A stretch of DNA of 62,228 nt from an uncultured Lachnospiraceae bacterium (GTDB lineage Bacteria > Bacillota > Clostridia > Lachnospirales > Lachnospiraceae), in the NCBI GenBank assembly GCA_910588215.1, contig CAJUQJ010000021.1, positions 1 to 62,228 on the forward strand, read 5' to 3'. Each line of letters starts with the position of its first letter. Positions within the stretch are counted from its first letter, which is position 1. This document shows positions 29,436 through 37,399 of the stretch, in pieces. Made by a program: the position numbers and the translations under genes. Below the pieces are notes generated by a model. It made no database searches, was not told the origin of the DNA, and saw only the letters and a program-made list of their open reading frames with translations.

Positions 29436-29981
29436 CTATTTTCTCCTTTTGTAATTTTGGTATTCCTTTGGTGTACATTCCATGGCGTTGCGGAATACCT
29501 TGGAGAAATAGCCGTTATCACCGAAACCACAGTTTTCGGTGATAACGCCGCAGCCGATCTTGTCGCCGGCGTTTCCGGAAGGCTGTGTGGTGAAATCATC
29601 GGGTGCGCTGTGAATGATCAGTGAGCGTCCTATGATCTCCGGCAGTTCAAATCGATCGGTATAAAAGGCGCCGTAGGAATACCCCTTGTTGCCGAGAAGG
29701 GGAGGCAGGTCGCCGGCATGATCCGGGTGCGGCAGTCCGCCGGGATTGTAGTGTCCACCGGTCTTATCGAAGGGAAGAGCGCAGTTGCCCGTCTCGTGAA
29801 TATGCATGCCGTAGAATTGACTGTAAGGTGCGGTATCTTCGTACGGCAGACCGTAGACTTCTGTTTCGATCAGCACACCACCGGACGGAACCGGGTAAAG
29901 ATAGGCGGTTCCATGCAGGGAAGGATGATCGGAGCTGCCTTCGATCTTTGCGTAAGCGCTGGGATAAGTATAATGTCGCAT
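29436..29981 (-). CDS. Cu/Zn superoxide dismutase-like domain fused to an AraC tail
   Basis: Residues 1-147 form a Cu/Zn superoxide dismutase domain: GMHIHETGNCA and GGHYNPGG metal-ligand histidines, HPDHAGDLP, IIHSAPDDFTTQPSGNAG and the usual end IGCGVI. It lacks a signal peptide, unlike most bacterial enzymes. The final 34 residues do not belong to that fold: FGDNGYFSKVFRNAMECTP followed by KEYQNYKRR is the last helix and tail of an AraC-type DNA-binding domain. The joint lies on a 13-bp perfect inverted repeat at 29514-29546. AGGAAA precedes the ATG. The gene converges on the transglutaminase gene, nine bases away. The tail is too short to bind DNA alone. Confidence 0.85.
   Translation of the reverse strand: MRHYTYPSAYAKIEGSSDHPSLHGTAYLYPVPSGGVLIETEVYGLPYEDTAPYSQFYGMHIHETGNCALPFDKTGGHYNPGGLPHPDHAGDLPPLLGNKGYSYGAFYTDRFELPEIIGRSLIIHSAPDDFTTQPSGNAGDKIGCGVITENCGFGDNGYFSKVFRNAMECTPKEYQNYKRRK
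29514..29546. repeat. Inverted repeat at the SOD-AraC junction
   Basis: GTTATCACCGAAA and TTTCGGTGATAAC are perfect complements around a 7-nt centre. On the coding strand the arms encode VITE (end of the SOD part) and FGDN (start of the AraC part). Confidence 0.8.
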
Positions 29982-30063
29982 GTTGATTTCCTGTTTTGAA
30001 AAAGTTATTATAGTATATGCGAGACAGTGGGAGATTCCACGGTGAAAACAGCAGGGGCGAGGA

Positions 30064-30126
30064 GTTTGTGCCGAAACGTCACAAATTCTGCTCGCATCCT
30101 CAGCGCAAAGCGCTTCGGAATGGAGG
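30064..30126 (+). repeat. Dispersed SD-ending repeat, copy 3 (short)
   Basis: Contains the third hairpin (TTTGTGCCGAAACGTCACAAA) and the last module with AGCGC-AAA-GCGCT, ending GGAATGGAGG five bases before the ATG at 30132. The first two modules are missing. Confidence 0.75.
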
Positions 30127-30131
30127 GAAAT

Positions 30132-30326
30132 ATGGAGAAAGTGGATGATGTGATCAGAATGTTAGACAATATGGCTGAGAGCGGGGTGAGCCGGATCAAA
30201 GTGGAGATATCGGAGGAGGTGACGGACGGGGCCGTCAAGAAGGCTTATCACCACGGAAGATGTGACGTGGGCAGTCCGTTTGCCACCGGGAAGCTCTTCG
30301 ATGCAAAAGAGTCGGACTGCGGCTAG
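30132..30326 (+). CDS. Small protein of unknown function (64 aa)
   Basis: It reads MEKVDDVIRMLDNMAESGVS, then RIKVEISEEVTDG and a Cys/Gly-containing end (RCDVGSPFATGKLF). Its ribosome binding site is the end of the repeat copy, five bases upstream. The composition (amphipathic helix, short beta stretch) looks like a real protein, but no family is recognised. The frame can be extended to 30027 through the repeat, which is not credible. It ends before the thiamine riboswitch region and is not obviously linked to it. Confidence 0.5.
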   Translation: MEKVDDVIRMLDNMAESGVSRIKVEISEEVTDGAVKKAYHHGRCDVGSPFATGKLFDAKESDCG

Positions 30327-30532
30327 CAATATAGGAGGTGTGATCTGATCGTCTGCAGTGTAGTAACCATCGATCTTCAGGAACCTGACAGAGGGATTGT
30401 GATCTGCGAAGCAGGAGCGAAAGCTCTTCCGGGATGAAGATATTGATGACGAAGCCTGGGAGGATTTCTACAGCAGAATGGAATTCTAGCTGCTTTTCAT
30501 GGGCAATGGAAGGCAGTCCGTAGAAGAAACTG
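30327..30532. other. Gap with possible gene decay
   Basis: An AGGAGG at 30331 is not followed by a usable start. Two short frames (VVTIDLQEPDRGIVICEAG and KLFRDEDIDDEAWEDFYS) have protein-like composition but are out of frame with each other. They may be the frameshifted relic of a small gene. Confidence 0.3.
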
Positions 30533-30561
30533 TTGCAAATTGCGGAAAAGTGTAGTATAAA
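30533..30561 (+). promoter_or_regulatory. Promoter of the thiT leader
   Basis: TTGCAA at 30533-30538 and TATAAA at 30556-30561, spacing 17, about 30 bases before the riboswitch. Confidence 0.6.
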
Positions 30562-30589
30562 TAGAACAGATCGCAGTGTAATAGAATAA

Positions 30590-30685
30590 CAGGGGCGCTG
30601 GGCACAAGTCCGGCTGAGATGTAGAGGCGTAATGTCGCTTCCGGTCCCTTGAACCTGATCCGGGTAATGCCGGCGTAGGAAGAAT
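30590..30685 (+). ncRNA. TPP (THI-box) riboswitch
   Basis: The thiamine pyrophosphate aptamer is recognised by its conserved blocks: AGGGGCGCTGGG at the 5' side of P1/P2, GGCTGAGATG, and CCCTTGAACCTGATCCGGGTAATGCC split over 30647-30672, ending GGCGTAGGAAG. The ThiT gene downstream fits. It lies between a promoter at 30533 and a terminator at 30689. Confidence 0.95.
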
Positions 30686-30688
30686 ATT

Positions 30689-30715
30689 CGACAAATAGAA
30701 TACTTGTCGTTTTTT
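30689..30715 (+). terminator. Riboswitch-controlled terminator
   Basis: CGACAA / TTGTCG with a 9-nt loop and six T directly follows the aptamer. This is the expression platform expected to stop transcription when thiamine pyrophosphate is bound. Confidence 0.8.
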
Positions 30716-30768
30716 CGTACCGCGTTGTGCTGTTTACACCGCGGTACTATTTTTTGGAGGAAACGACT

Positions 30769-31332
30769 ATGACACAAAAATCAACCAAAGTCCGTGCCCT
30801 GACAGAGGGCGCGGTCATGATCGCCGCGGCAACGGTGCTGGGGTATCTGCGGATCTTCCGTTTCCCCTTCGGCGGCTCCGTGGATCTGGCGCTGGTGCCG
30901 ATTCTTGTCTACTGCCTGCGGTGGGGGCCGAAGTATTCCCTGCTATGCTGCTTCGTCAATGGCATGCTGCAGTATTTTCTGGGCGGCGGCATCGCTATTT
31001 CCTGGCAGTCTATGCTGCTTGACTATGTGGTGGCCTATACCCTTGTCTTCTTATGCGGTTTCGGGTCGGGAAAGAAGCTTGGCTGGCTGTGGGGAACGAT
31101 CCTTAGCTCTTTTGGACGCTGGGTATCGCTGACCCTGTCCGGCGGCCTGCTCTGGTATATGTACATGCCTGAGTCTTTTCTGGGGATACCGATGGTGAAT
31201 CCCTGGGTCTATTCCGTTCTGCTTAACGGCGTGCTTGTCATCGCGGTGATGGCGGTGGATCTGGTGGCGCTTGGCATCATGCAGAGTATCCCGGCGCTGC
31301 GCAGGCAAGTGCTGGCGAAGCAGACAGTATAG
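30769..31332 (+). CDS. thiT: ThiT, thiamine ECF transporter substrate subunit
   Basis: The membrane S-component that binds thiamine and works with the shared energy-coupling module (EcfA, EcfA', EcfT, not in this window). It is 187 residues with about six membrane segments. Family features include VRALTEGAVMIAAATVLGY near the N-terminus, GGSVDLALVPIL (the A-motif loop that contacts the coupling subunit) and SWQSMLLDYVVAY with the thiamine-site aromatic and acidic residues. GGAGG lies eight bases before the ATG at 30769; the longer frame from 30727 starts in the leader. Control by the upstream TPP riboswitch supports the assignment. Confidence 0.95.
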   Translation: MTQKSTKVRALTEGAVMIAAATVLGYLRIFRFPFGGSVDLALVPILVYCLRWGPKYSLLCCFVNGMLQYFLGGGIAISWQSMLLDYVVAYTLVFLCGFGSGKKLGWLWGTILSSFGRWVSLTLSGGLLWYMYMPESFLGIPMVNPWVYSVLLNGVLVIAVMAVDLVALGIMQSIPALRRQVLAKQTV

Positions 31333-31384
31333 TGAGGTATGCGGCCGATCTGACGCCCGCGCAATGAGCCAAGTGACGTGCGTG

Positions 31385-31416
31385 CACGACTGTTTGGCGA
31401 ATGTCGTGAGGTTTTT
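31385..31416 (+). terminator. Terminator after thiT
   Basis: CACGAC / GTCGTG stem with a 12-nt loop and TTTTT three bases later, 53 nt after the thiT stop. Confidence 0.55.
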
Positions 31417-31431
31417 GACTGAAGATTAAAA

Positions 31432-31486
31432 TGCCATATTTGACATGTTATGCCAGGAAAACGTATAATATAAGTCAAGTATGGCA
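31432..31486 (+). promoter_or_regulatory. Strong promoter framed by an inverted repeat
   Basis: TTGACA at 31440-31445 and TATAAT at 31464-31469 are 18 bases apart. The arms TGCCATATTTGAC (31432-31444) and GTCAAGTATGGCA (31474-31486) are inverted repeats with one mismatch and bracket the promoter about four helical turns apart. AGTATGGCA occurs again at 31540-31548. Since the first arm is upstream of the transcription start, it acts as DNA; a repressor bridging the arms is the simplest reading. Confidence 0.65.
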
Positions 31487-31631
31487 TTTTTGTCCTGCGG
31501 GCATTTTGTTTTGTCTTGCAGACATGTCAGGCATATGGTAGTATGGCAAAGGATATCGGCGGTACAGCCGACAGCATTTTTGTAAAGGTAAGAACGACGA
31601 ATCGGATATGGACTGATGGAGGGAGCGCGCT

Positions 31632-33038
31632 ATGGGCGGATTTTTTGGAGTGGCATCAAAGGAAGATTGTGTGTTTGACCTGTTCTTCGGGACAGATTAT
31701 CATTCCCACCTGGGGACAAGACGGGCAGGCATGGCTGTTTATGATGATAAGAAGGGCTTTGACAGAGCTATACATAATATTGAGAACGCGCCGTTTCGGA
31801 CTAAATTTGATAAGGATGTCAATAACATGCATGGAACCAGTGGCATCGGCTGTATTTCAGATTATGAACCGCAGCCGTTGATCATCCGTTCCCATCACGG
31901 GACCTATGCGATCACGACGGTAGGTAAGATCAACAATAAGGATGAGATCATAGAGGAACTTTTTAAGAGCGGTCATGGCCATTTCATGGAGATGAGCGGC
32001 GGCGACATCAATTCTACGGAACTGGTGGCGGCGGTGATCAACCAGCAGGAGAATCTGATCGAAGGCATCCGCTACGCGCAGGAGTTGATCGAGGGTTCTA
32101 TGACCATGCTCCTGCTGACGGCAAAGGGGATCTATGCGGCCAGAGACAGGTATGGCCGTACACCGGTGACGATCGGACGCAAAGAGAATGCCTGTTGTAT
32201 CTCTTTCGAGAGTTTTGCCTATCTGAACCTGGGCTATGCGCTGGAACGGGAATTGGGCCCGGGGGAGATCGTGGTGGTGACGCCGGAAGGTGTCCGGACG
32301 TTGGCGGCACCGGGTAAGGAGATGAAGATCTGCACGTTCCTCTGGGTCTATTACGGTTACCCTTCATCGTCTTACGAGGGCATCAGTGTGGAGCAGATGC
32401 GGTATAACTGTGGTGCCATGCTGGCAAAGAGGGATGACGCTCGGCCGGACATCGTGGCGGGAGTGCCGGATTCTGGAACGGCACATGCCATCGGTTATGC
32501 CAATGAGTCGGGAATCCCGTTCTCCAGACCTTTTATCAAATACACGCCTACCTGGCCGCGGTCTTTCATGCCGACGATTCAGAGTAAGCGTAACCTGATC
32601 GCCAAGATGAAACTGATTCCGGTACATGAACTGATCAAGGGCAGAAGTCTGCTTCTGATCGACGATTCCATCGTACGGGGAACACAGCTGCGGGAGACTA
32701 CGGAATTCCTTTATCAGAGCGGAGCTGATCAGGTTCATATCAGACCGGCCTGCCCACCGATACTGTTTGGCTGCAAATATCTGAATTTCTCGAGAGCGAC
32801 TTCGGAGATGGAACTGATCGCGAGACGTGTGATACAGGAAATCGAGGGGGAGAATAAGTACCCGAACCTGAAAGCCTATGCGGATCCGGACAGCGCAGAG
32901 TATCGCGCCATGCTGGATAAGATAGGAGAGAAGCTGAACTTCACCTCTCTCCGCTATCATCGTCTGGACGACATGATTGAGTCCATCGGTATGGACAGAT
33001 CCAAGCTATGCACTTACTGCTGGGACGGCCGGGAATAG
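31632..33038 (+). CDS. PurF-like phosphoribosyltransferase without the catalytic Cys
   Basis: Related to amidophosphoribosyltransferase, which makes phosphoribosylamine from PRPP and glutamine. The N-terminal glutamine amidotransferase fold is present but begins MGGFFGVASKEDC: the nucleophile Cys that must directly follow Met in PurF (MCGIFGI) is Gly. The PRPP-binding loop LLIDDSIVRGTQLRE (near 340) and the purF-type surroundings are intact, and the C-terminus has CTYCWDGRE. The start at 31632 has GGAGGG. It may use free ammonia, bind nucleotides as a regulator, or act on another substrate. It is alone, with a strong promoter at 31440, and overlaps the converging SDR gene by 25 bases. Confidence 0.85.
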   Translation: MGGFFGVASKEDCVFDLFFGTDYHSHLGTRRAGMAVYDDKKGFDRAIHNIENAPFRTKFDKDVNNMHGTSGIGCISDYEPQPLIIRSHHGTYAITTVGKINNKDEIIEELFKSGHGHFMEMSGGDINSTELVAAVINQQENLIEGIRYAQELIEGSMTMLLLTAKGIYAARDRYGRTPVTIGRKENACCISFESFAYLNLGYALERELGPGEIVVVTPEGVRTLAAPGKEMKICTFLWVYYGYPSSSYEGISVEQMRYNCGAMLAKRDDARPDIVAGVPDSGTAHAIGYANESGIPFSRPFIKYTPTWPRSFMPTIQSKRNLIAKMKLIPVHELIKGRSLLLIDDSIVRGTQLRETTEFLYQSGADQVHIRPACPPILFGCKYLNFSRATSEMELIARRVIQEIEGENKYPNLKAYADPDSAEYRAMLDKIGEKLNFTSLRYHRLDDMIESIGMDRSKLCTYCWDGRE

Positions 33039-33808
33039 GGATCGATGTGCTGCTGGCGCAGCCAGATCTTCATTACGACTCGTTGTGGCAACAGTTTGGC
33101 ACCTATGTGGCAGAAGTTGACATAGAGACCATAGACCGAGAGGTCTTTGCCTTTGTCGGCATCTGCCACTGCTTTGCGGGCGATCTTGTCCGGCGCGGTC
33201 ATTCCGAAGAAGCTGCGGGGAGCTTTGGCGGCGCCGATATCGGCCCGGTCGTAGAGATCGGTCTTCAGCCAACCGGGACAGACCGCAGTGGCACTGATGC
33301 CCCGGTCTTTCAATTCGACATGCAGCGCCCTTGTGTAGTTGCGTACGAAAGCCTTCGTGGAACTATACAGATTCTGGTAGGGAAGCGGCTGGAAGGCTGC
33401 TTGGGAGGCGATGTTGATGATATGGCTTCCTACAGGCATATAAGGGATACAGGTCAGGCCCATAGCCACGACGCCGCCGATATTTAAGTCGATCATGTTG
33501 AGGGAGTCGGCTATGCTTAAGTCGCCGTAGGAGCAGAATTTGGCGTAGCCGGCATTGTTGACAAGATAACGGATTTCCACACCGCTTTGGGCAAGTCGGT
33601 GACCTAACTCCTCGATCAAAGAAGCCTGAGACAGATCCAGGCTGATAGGTATCACCTTCGGTCCCATCTGCCTGCGCAGCTTATCCAGTTTGTCCCTGTG
33701 CCTGGCAATGGCCCAGATCTCATCGATCTCCTTTTTCTCTTTGATGATTCTTACAAATTCTCTGCCCAGCCCTGTGCTGGCTCCGGTTACGATCGCAATC
33801 TTTTTCAT
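33014..33808 (-). CDS. Short-chain dehydrogenase/reductase
   Basis: A classical SDR of 264 residues using NAD(P). The cofactor motif TGASTGLG is at residues 8-15, NNAGYA near 88 and the catalytic YSSTK near 148, with Ser in NIASQAAF. The substrate is unknown; the sequence resembles DltE/YqjQ-type oxidoreductases. The C-terminal region (VYGLYVNFCHIGAKLLP) is hydrophobic and typical of that branch. It converges on the PurF-like gene with a 25-bp overlap. No ribosome site stronger than AGGAAGAG is seen before 33808. Confidence 0.9.
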   Translation of the reverse strand: MKKIAIVTGASTGLGREFVRIIKEKKEIDEIWAIARHRDKLDKLRRQMGPKVIPISLDLSQASLIEELGHRLAQSGVEIRYLVNNAGYAKFCSYGDLSIADSLNMIDLNIGGVVAMGLTCIPYMPVGSHIINIASQAAFQPLPYQNLYSSTKAFVRNYTRALHVELKDRGISATAVCPGWLKTDLYDRADIGAAKAPRSFFGMTAPDKIARKAVADADKGKDLSVYGLYVNFCHIGAKLLPQRVVMKIWLRQQHIDPYSRPSQQ

Positions 33809-34278
33809 AGAGTTCTCTTCCTGTAGTTTGTTATGATGAGGATGCCGAAGCTTACAGATCTTCGGCCTTTTGTCCTTGATATCTTCAACTGTTGCTTATT
33901 AGATAGTATAGCAAAGGATGTGTCAAAATTAAAGTTTCTATTCAGAAAAAGTAGTTACATGCTTCCTCCCTTATAGTATTTTTGATACAATAAATCATAG
34001 ATACAGATTCCGGAAGTTGGTGGATGGAAAGAGAGCAGAGTAAATAAATGATTTAAGGCAACAATAAAGAAGATATCAATCTCCTGCGTAAGATAAAGTA
34101 TGGCTGAATCATAATAAGTAACAAGTGTTATCTTGCTGGTATAGCGAATGATCAAAGACCCCGCTGCAAGCAGCCACTTGGCTTGTTGCTCGCGGGAATA
34201 AACAGCCTGGCATATCATTTGTCTGGCGTGCATGCTTTGTTATGCCGGAATATTTATTGAGAAGGAGAGACATTTATC
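33809..34278. other. Intergenic stretch with hairpins
   Basis: About 470 bases. GCCGAAG / CTTCGGC with CTTTT (33843-33870) resembles a plus-strand terminator. An imperfect 17-bp hairpin lies at 34158-34198 (CCCGC... / ...GCGGG). A minus-strand frame at 33955-34233 (92 codons) has no ribosome site and no recognisable motif, so I do not call it. AGGAGA before 34279 belongs to the next gene. Confidence 0.45.
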
Positions 34279-35202
34279 ATGGCGAAAAGGATATTAGATT
34301 GTTATGCGTCAGATTTCGCGGGCTTTACGAAAGCAGATCTGCTGGAGTCCATACGAAAGAGTGAGGGACGCGTCATGCTCTGTGAGACGATCGGCACGGT
34401 ACGGCCAATGCTGGGGGATGTGACAAACGCGGAGTTCGTGTCGGCTATGGGGGCGGATTTTGTGCTGTTGAATATGTTCGACGTGAATGCGCCTGTGATA
34501 GAAGGACTGCCGGAGGGGAGGCCGGAGGATACCGTGCGACTGATCAAGCATCTGACAGGGCGGCCTGTTGGCATCAATCTGGAGCCGACGGAGGCAGGCG
34601 GGGAGACGGAAACGGCGCCCCTCTGGCAGATGTCCCTGGGACGGCGTGCCACTCTTGAGAATGCACGGCGGGCATGTGAAATGGGAGTGGATATGATCTT
34701 GCTGACCGGGAATCCGGGGATGGGCGTTCACAATGAGGCCATTGAGGAGACGCTTCGGTCGTACAAGAAGAATCTGGGAGAGCGGATCATTCTGGCAGCA
34801 GGCAAGATGCATGCAGCGGGCATTCTTACGGAGGCCGCAGAGCACATTATGACGAAAGAGGATGTCAGGCGGTTCAGGGAAGCCGGGGCGGATATCCTGC
34901 TCTTCCCTGCGCCGGGAACAGTGCCGGGAATCACGATGGAGTATGTGAGGGAGCTGGTCGGCTATGCGCACAGTCTGGGTGCCTTGACGATCACGGCTGT
35001 CGGTACATCCCAGGAGGGCGCGGATACGGATACTATCCGCCGGATTGCTCTGATGTGCAAGATGACCGGCACGGACATGCACCATCTGGGTGACACGGGT
35101 TATACAGGTATGGCTCTGCCTGAGAATATACAGGCGTACTCGGTGGCCATACGCGGCATTCGGCATACGTATCACAGAATGGCGGCTTCGGTGCGGCGAT
35201 GA
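34279..35202 (+). CDS. DUF7916-like TIM-barrel protein
   Basis: A 307-residue cytoplasmic protein of an uncharacterised family often placed beside sugar PTS genes and sometimes labelled phosphonomutase-like. It begins MAKRILDCYASDF and shows GADFVLLNMFDVNAPVI, GRPVGINLEP, MILLTGNPGMG and ADILLFPAPGTVPG, the beta-strand/Gly-rich loop pattern of a TIM barrel. The family name is from memory. Its reaction is not known. GGAGAG lies 11 bases before the ATG. It is 52 bases ahead of the REC-RelA fusion gene, possibly in one unit. Confidence 0.65.
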   Translation: MAKRILDCYASDFAGFTKADLLESIRKSEGRVMLCETIGTVRPMLGDVTNAEFVSAMGADFVLLNMFDVNAPVIEGLPEGRPEDTVRLIKHLTGRPVGINLEPTEAGGETETAPLWQMSLGRRATLENARRACEMGVDMILLTGNPGMGVHNEAIEETLRSYKKNLGERIILAAGKMHAAGILTEAAEHIMTKEDVRRFREAGADILLFPAPGTVPGITMEYVRELVGYAHSLGALTITAVGTSQEGADTDTIRRIALMCKMTGTDMHHLGDTGYTGMALPENIQAYSVAIRGIRHTYHRMAASVRR

Positions 35203-35254
35203 GACAGGAAACGTAAAAGGGATACAGAAAATTTGAGAAACAGGGGAAACGGAA

Positions 35255-36325
35255 ATGCAAAAGATATTGGTGGTAGATGACGCAGCGGTAAACCGTGAAA
35301 TGCTGCGTGAAATGCTGGAAGACAATTATGAGATCGAGATGGCGGAAAACGGGCAGCAGGCACTGCGGAAACTGTTAGAATATAAAGGGGTACTGACGGC
35401 GGTACTCCTTGATCTGCAGATGCCGGAGATGGACGGTTATGCGGTGATCGATGCGATGAAAGAGAACGGATGGCTGGAGCAGATTCCGGTGCTCGTTATA
35501 AGTATCGAGAGTACGGCGGAGATCGAGAGTCGGTGCCTGGAGATCGGAGTCTCAGATTTTATCCACAAGCCCTTCGACAGATCCATTGTGAAGCATAGGG
35601 TCAGGAACACCATCGATTTGTTCGCTTATAAGAACAGTTTGGAACAGCAGGTAGAGGAGCAGCGGCAGACACTGAGGCAGCAGGACCGGATCATTCGGAT
35701 CCAGGCCGAGAAGCTGAAGGAGGCGGAACCTTTTGACAGATTGATGATGGAGTACCGGTTTGCCATTATGGAGATCGAGACGAGACTGAAAGTGCTGAAT
35801 GAAGAGTTCTCGCGGGAATACAAGCGTAATCCCTTTGAATCTATCAAGAGCAGATTGAAAACGCCGGAGAGTATCTATGAGAAACTGGAGCGCAAGGGTT
35901 ATCCGATCACGGTGGATAATATCAGGGAACATTTGACCGATGTGGCGGGGCTGCGGGTCATCTGCTCCTTCCCGGACGATATCTACCGGCTGGCGGATTT
36001 AGTCATCAGGCAGGACGATATCCTTCTTCTGCGGAAAAAGGACTATATTCAGAATCCGAAGAACAACGGCTACAGGAGTCTGCACCTCATACTGAGTGTG
36101 CCGATCTTCCTTTCCAATGAGAAAAAGTACATGAAGGCGGAGGTACAGTTCCGAACGATCGCCATGGATTTCTGGGCCAGCCTGGAGCACAAGCTGAAAT
36201 ACAAGAAAGATGTGAACAACGCGGAGGAGATCGTAGCACAGCTGAAAGACTGCGCGGATTCCATCGAGATGCTAGATCACCAGATGCAGGATCTGCGCAA
36301 CAAGATCGATATGGACGGCAGGTAG
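35255..36325 (+). CDS. Response regulator fused to (p)ppGpp synthetase domain
   Basis: A 356-residue fusion. Residues 1-120 are a CheY-like receiver: acidic pocket VVDDAAVN, phospho-acceptor D53 in VLLDLQMPEMDGY, and K105 in HKPF. Residues 125-165 form a coiled coil (LEQQVEEQRQTLRQQDRII). Residues 165-350 are a RelA/SpoT small-alarmone-synthetase domain: HLTDVAGLRVIC with D229, NGYRSLHL at 271-278, and AEVQFRTIAMDFWASLEHK with E296. No HD hydrolase domain. It could couple a two-component signal to guanosine tetraphosphate synthesis; the partner kinase is not nearby. No strong ribosome site is visible (GGGGAAACGGAA). The next gene, holA, follows after 38 bases. Confidence 0.92.
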   Translation: MQKILVVDDAAVNREMLREMLEDNYEIEMAENGQQALRKLLEYKGVLTAVLLDLQMPEMDGYAVIDAMKENGWLEQIPVLVISIESTAEIESRCLEIGVSDFIHKPFDRSIVKHRVRNTIDLFAYKNSLEQQVEEQRQTLRQQDRIIRIQAEKLKEAEPFDRLMMEYRFAIMEIETRLKVLNEEFSREYKRNPFESIKSRLKTPESIYEKLERKGYPITVDNIREHLTDVAGLRVICSFPDDIYRLADLVIRQDDILLLRKKDYIQNPKNNGYRSLHLILSVPIFLSNEKKYMKAEVQFRTIAMDFWASLEHKLKYKKDVNNAEEIVAQLKDCADSIEMLDHQMQDLRNKIDMDGR

Positions 36326-36363
36326 GAATTGATTAATCTTACATTTTGTCATATACTGGATTT

Positions 36364-37344
36364 ATGCAAAAACTAGCAGAAGAAATCAAAACAGGACAAC
36401 TGAAACAGGTCTACATTCTGTACGGTGAGGAGACCTACCTGCGCAGCCAGTACAAGGATAAGCTGAAAAAGGCATTGCTCGGTGACGGAGACGATATGAA
36501 CTTTCACTATTTCGAGGGGAAGAATATCTCATCGGGGGAAGTGATCGATCTGGCTGAGACTATGCCCTTTTTTGCTGAACGGAGAGTGATCGTGCTGGAG
36601 AACAGCGGCCTTTTTGCAAAAGGCGGGGAGGAACTGGCGGCTTATCTTGGCAATCCGGCACAGACAGCTTCTTTCGTGTTCGTGGAGCAGTCGGTCGATA
36701 AGCGCAGCAAGCTGTATAAGGCGGCGACGGTCAAGGGGCGCGCCATCGAGTTTAAGGCGCAGGATGAGGCTGTACTGAAGCGCTGGATCCTCGGCTTTTT
36801 GAAGAAAGAGAATAAGAATATCACGGAACGGAATCTGGATCTTTTTCTGGATAAGACCGGCTCCGGTATGGAGAATATCCGGGGGGAACTGGAGAAGCTT
36901 TTCTGCTATTGCATGGGGCGGGATGTGATCACGGCACAGGACATCGAGGCGGTCTGCACGAGACAGGTGAGCAGCCAGATCTTCGATATGATAAATGCGG
37001 TGGCGGAGAGACGGCAGAAGATGGCTCTGGATCTGTACTATGACTTGCTGACTCTGAAAGAGCCACCCATGCGGATTCTGTTCCTGATCACCAGGCAGTT
37101 TAACCTTCTGTTGCAGGTGAAAGAACTGAAGAATAAAGGTTACGATGCGAATACCATTGGCGGCAAGGTGGGACTGGCCGGATTTATTGCCAGAAAGTAT
37201 GTGACGCAGGCCGCCAAATTCCGTGAGGAAGATCTGCGCAGGGCGCTGACAGACTGCATAGAGGCAGAGGAGGCGGTCAAGACGGGCAGGATGAATGATG
37301 TGATGAGCGTGGAACTTTTGATCGTGAAGTACAGTGCGGTATGA
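36364..37344 (+). CDS. holA: DNA polymerase III delta subunit
   Basis: The clamp-loader delta subunit that opens the sliding clamp, 326 residues. It shows QVYILYGEETYLRSQY at the N-terminus, MPFFAERRVIVLENS, KTGSGMENIRGELEKL, and LDLYYDLL...EPPMRILFLITRQFNLLL in the C-terminal collar, all typical of Firmicute HolA. I chose the ATG at 36364; an in-frame TTG at 36346 would add six residues. Neither has a clear Shine-Dalgarno, so translation may be coupled or weak. It is encoded in the same direction as the REC-RelA gene and thrH. Confidence 0.9.
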   Translation: MQKLAEEIKTGQLKQVYILYGEETYLRSQYKDKLKKALLGDGDDMNFHYFEGKNISSGEVIDLAETMPFFAERRVIVLENSGLFAKGGEELAAYLGNPAQTASFVFVEQSVDKRSKLYKAATVKGRAIEFKAQDEAVLKRWILGFLKKENKNITERNLDLFLDKTGSGMENIRGELEKLFCYCMGRDVITAQDIEAVCTRQVSSQIFDMINAVAERRQKMALDLYYDLLTLKEPPMRILFLITRQFNLLLQVKELKNKGYDANTIGGKVGLAGFIARKYVTQAAKFREEDLRRALTDCIEAEEAVKTGRMNDVMSVELLIVKYSAV

Positions 37345-37399
37345 CTTTTTGCCTGAGAGCATAGAGCAGCACGGTGAGAAAGGAGCAAGGAGATAAAGT

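Noticed and set aside
33955..34233. A 92-codon minus-strand frame
   Set aside because: No Shine-Dalgarno and no recognisable domain; it runs through a hairpin. Recorded only as intergenic.
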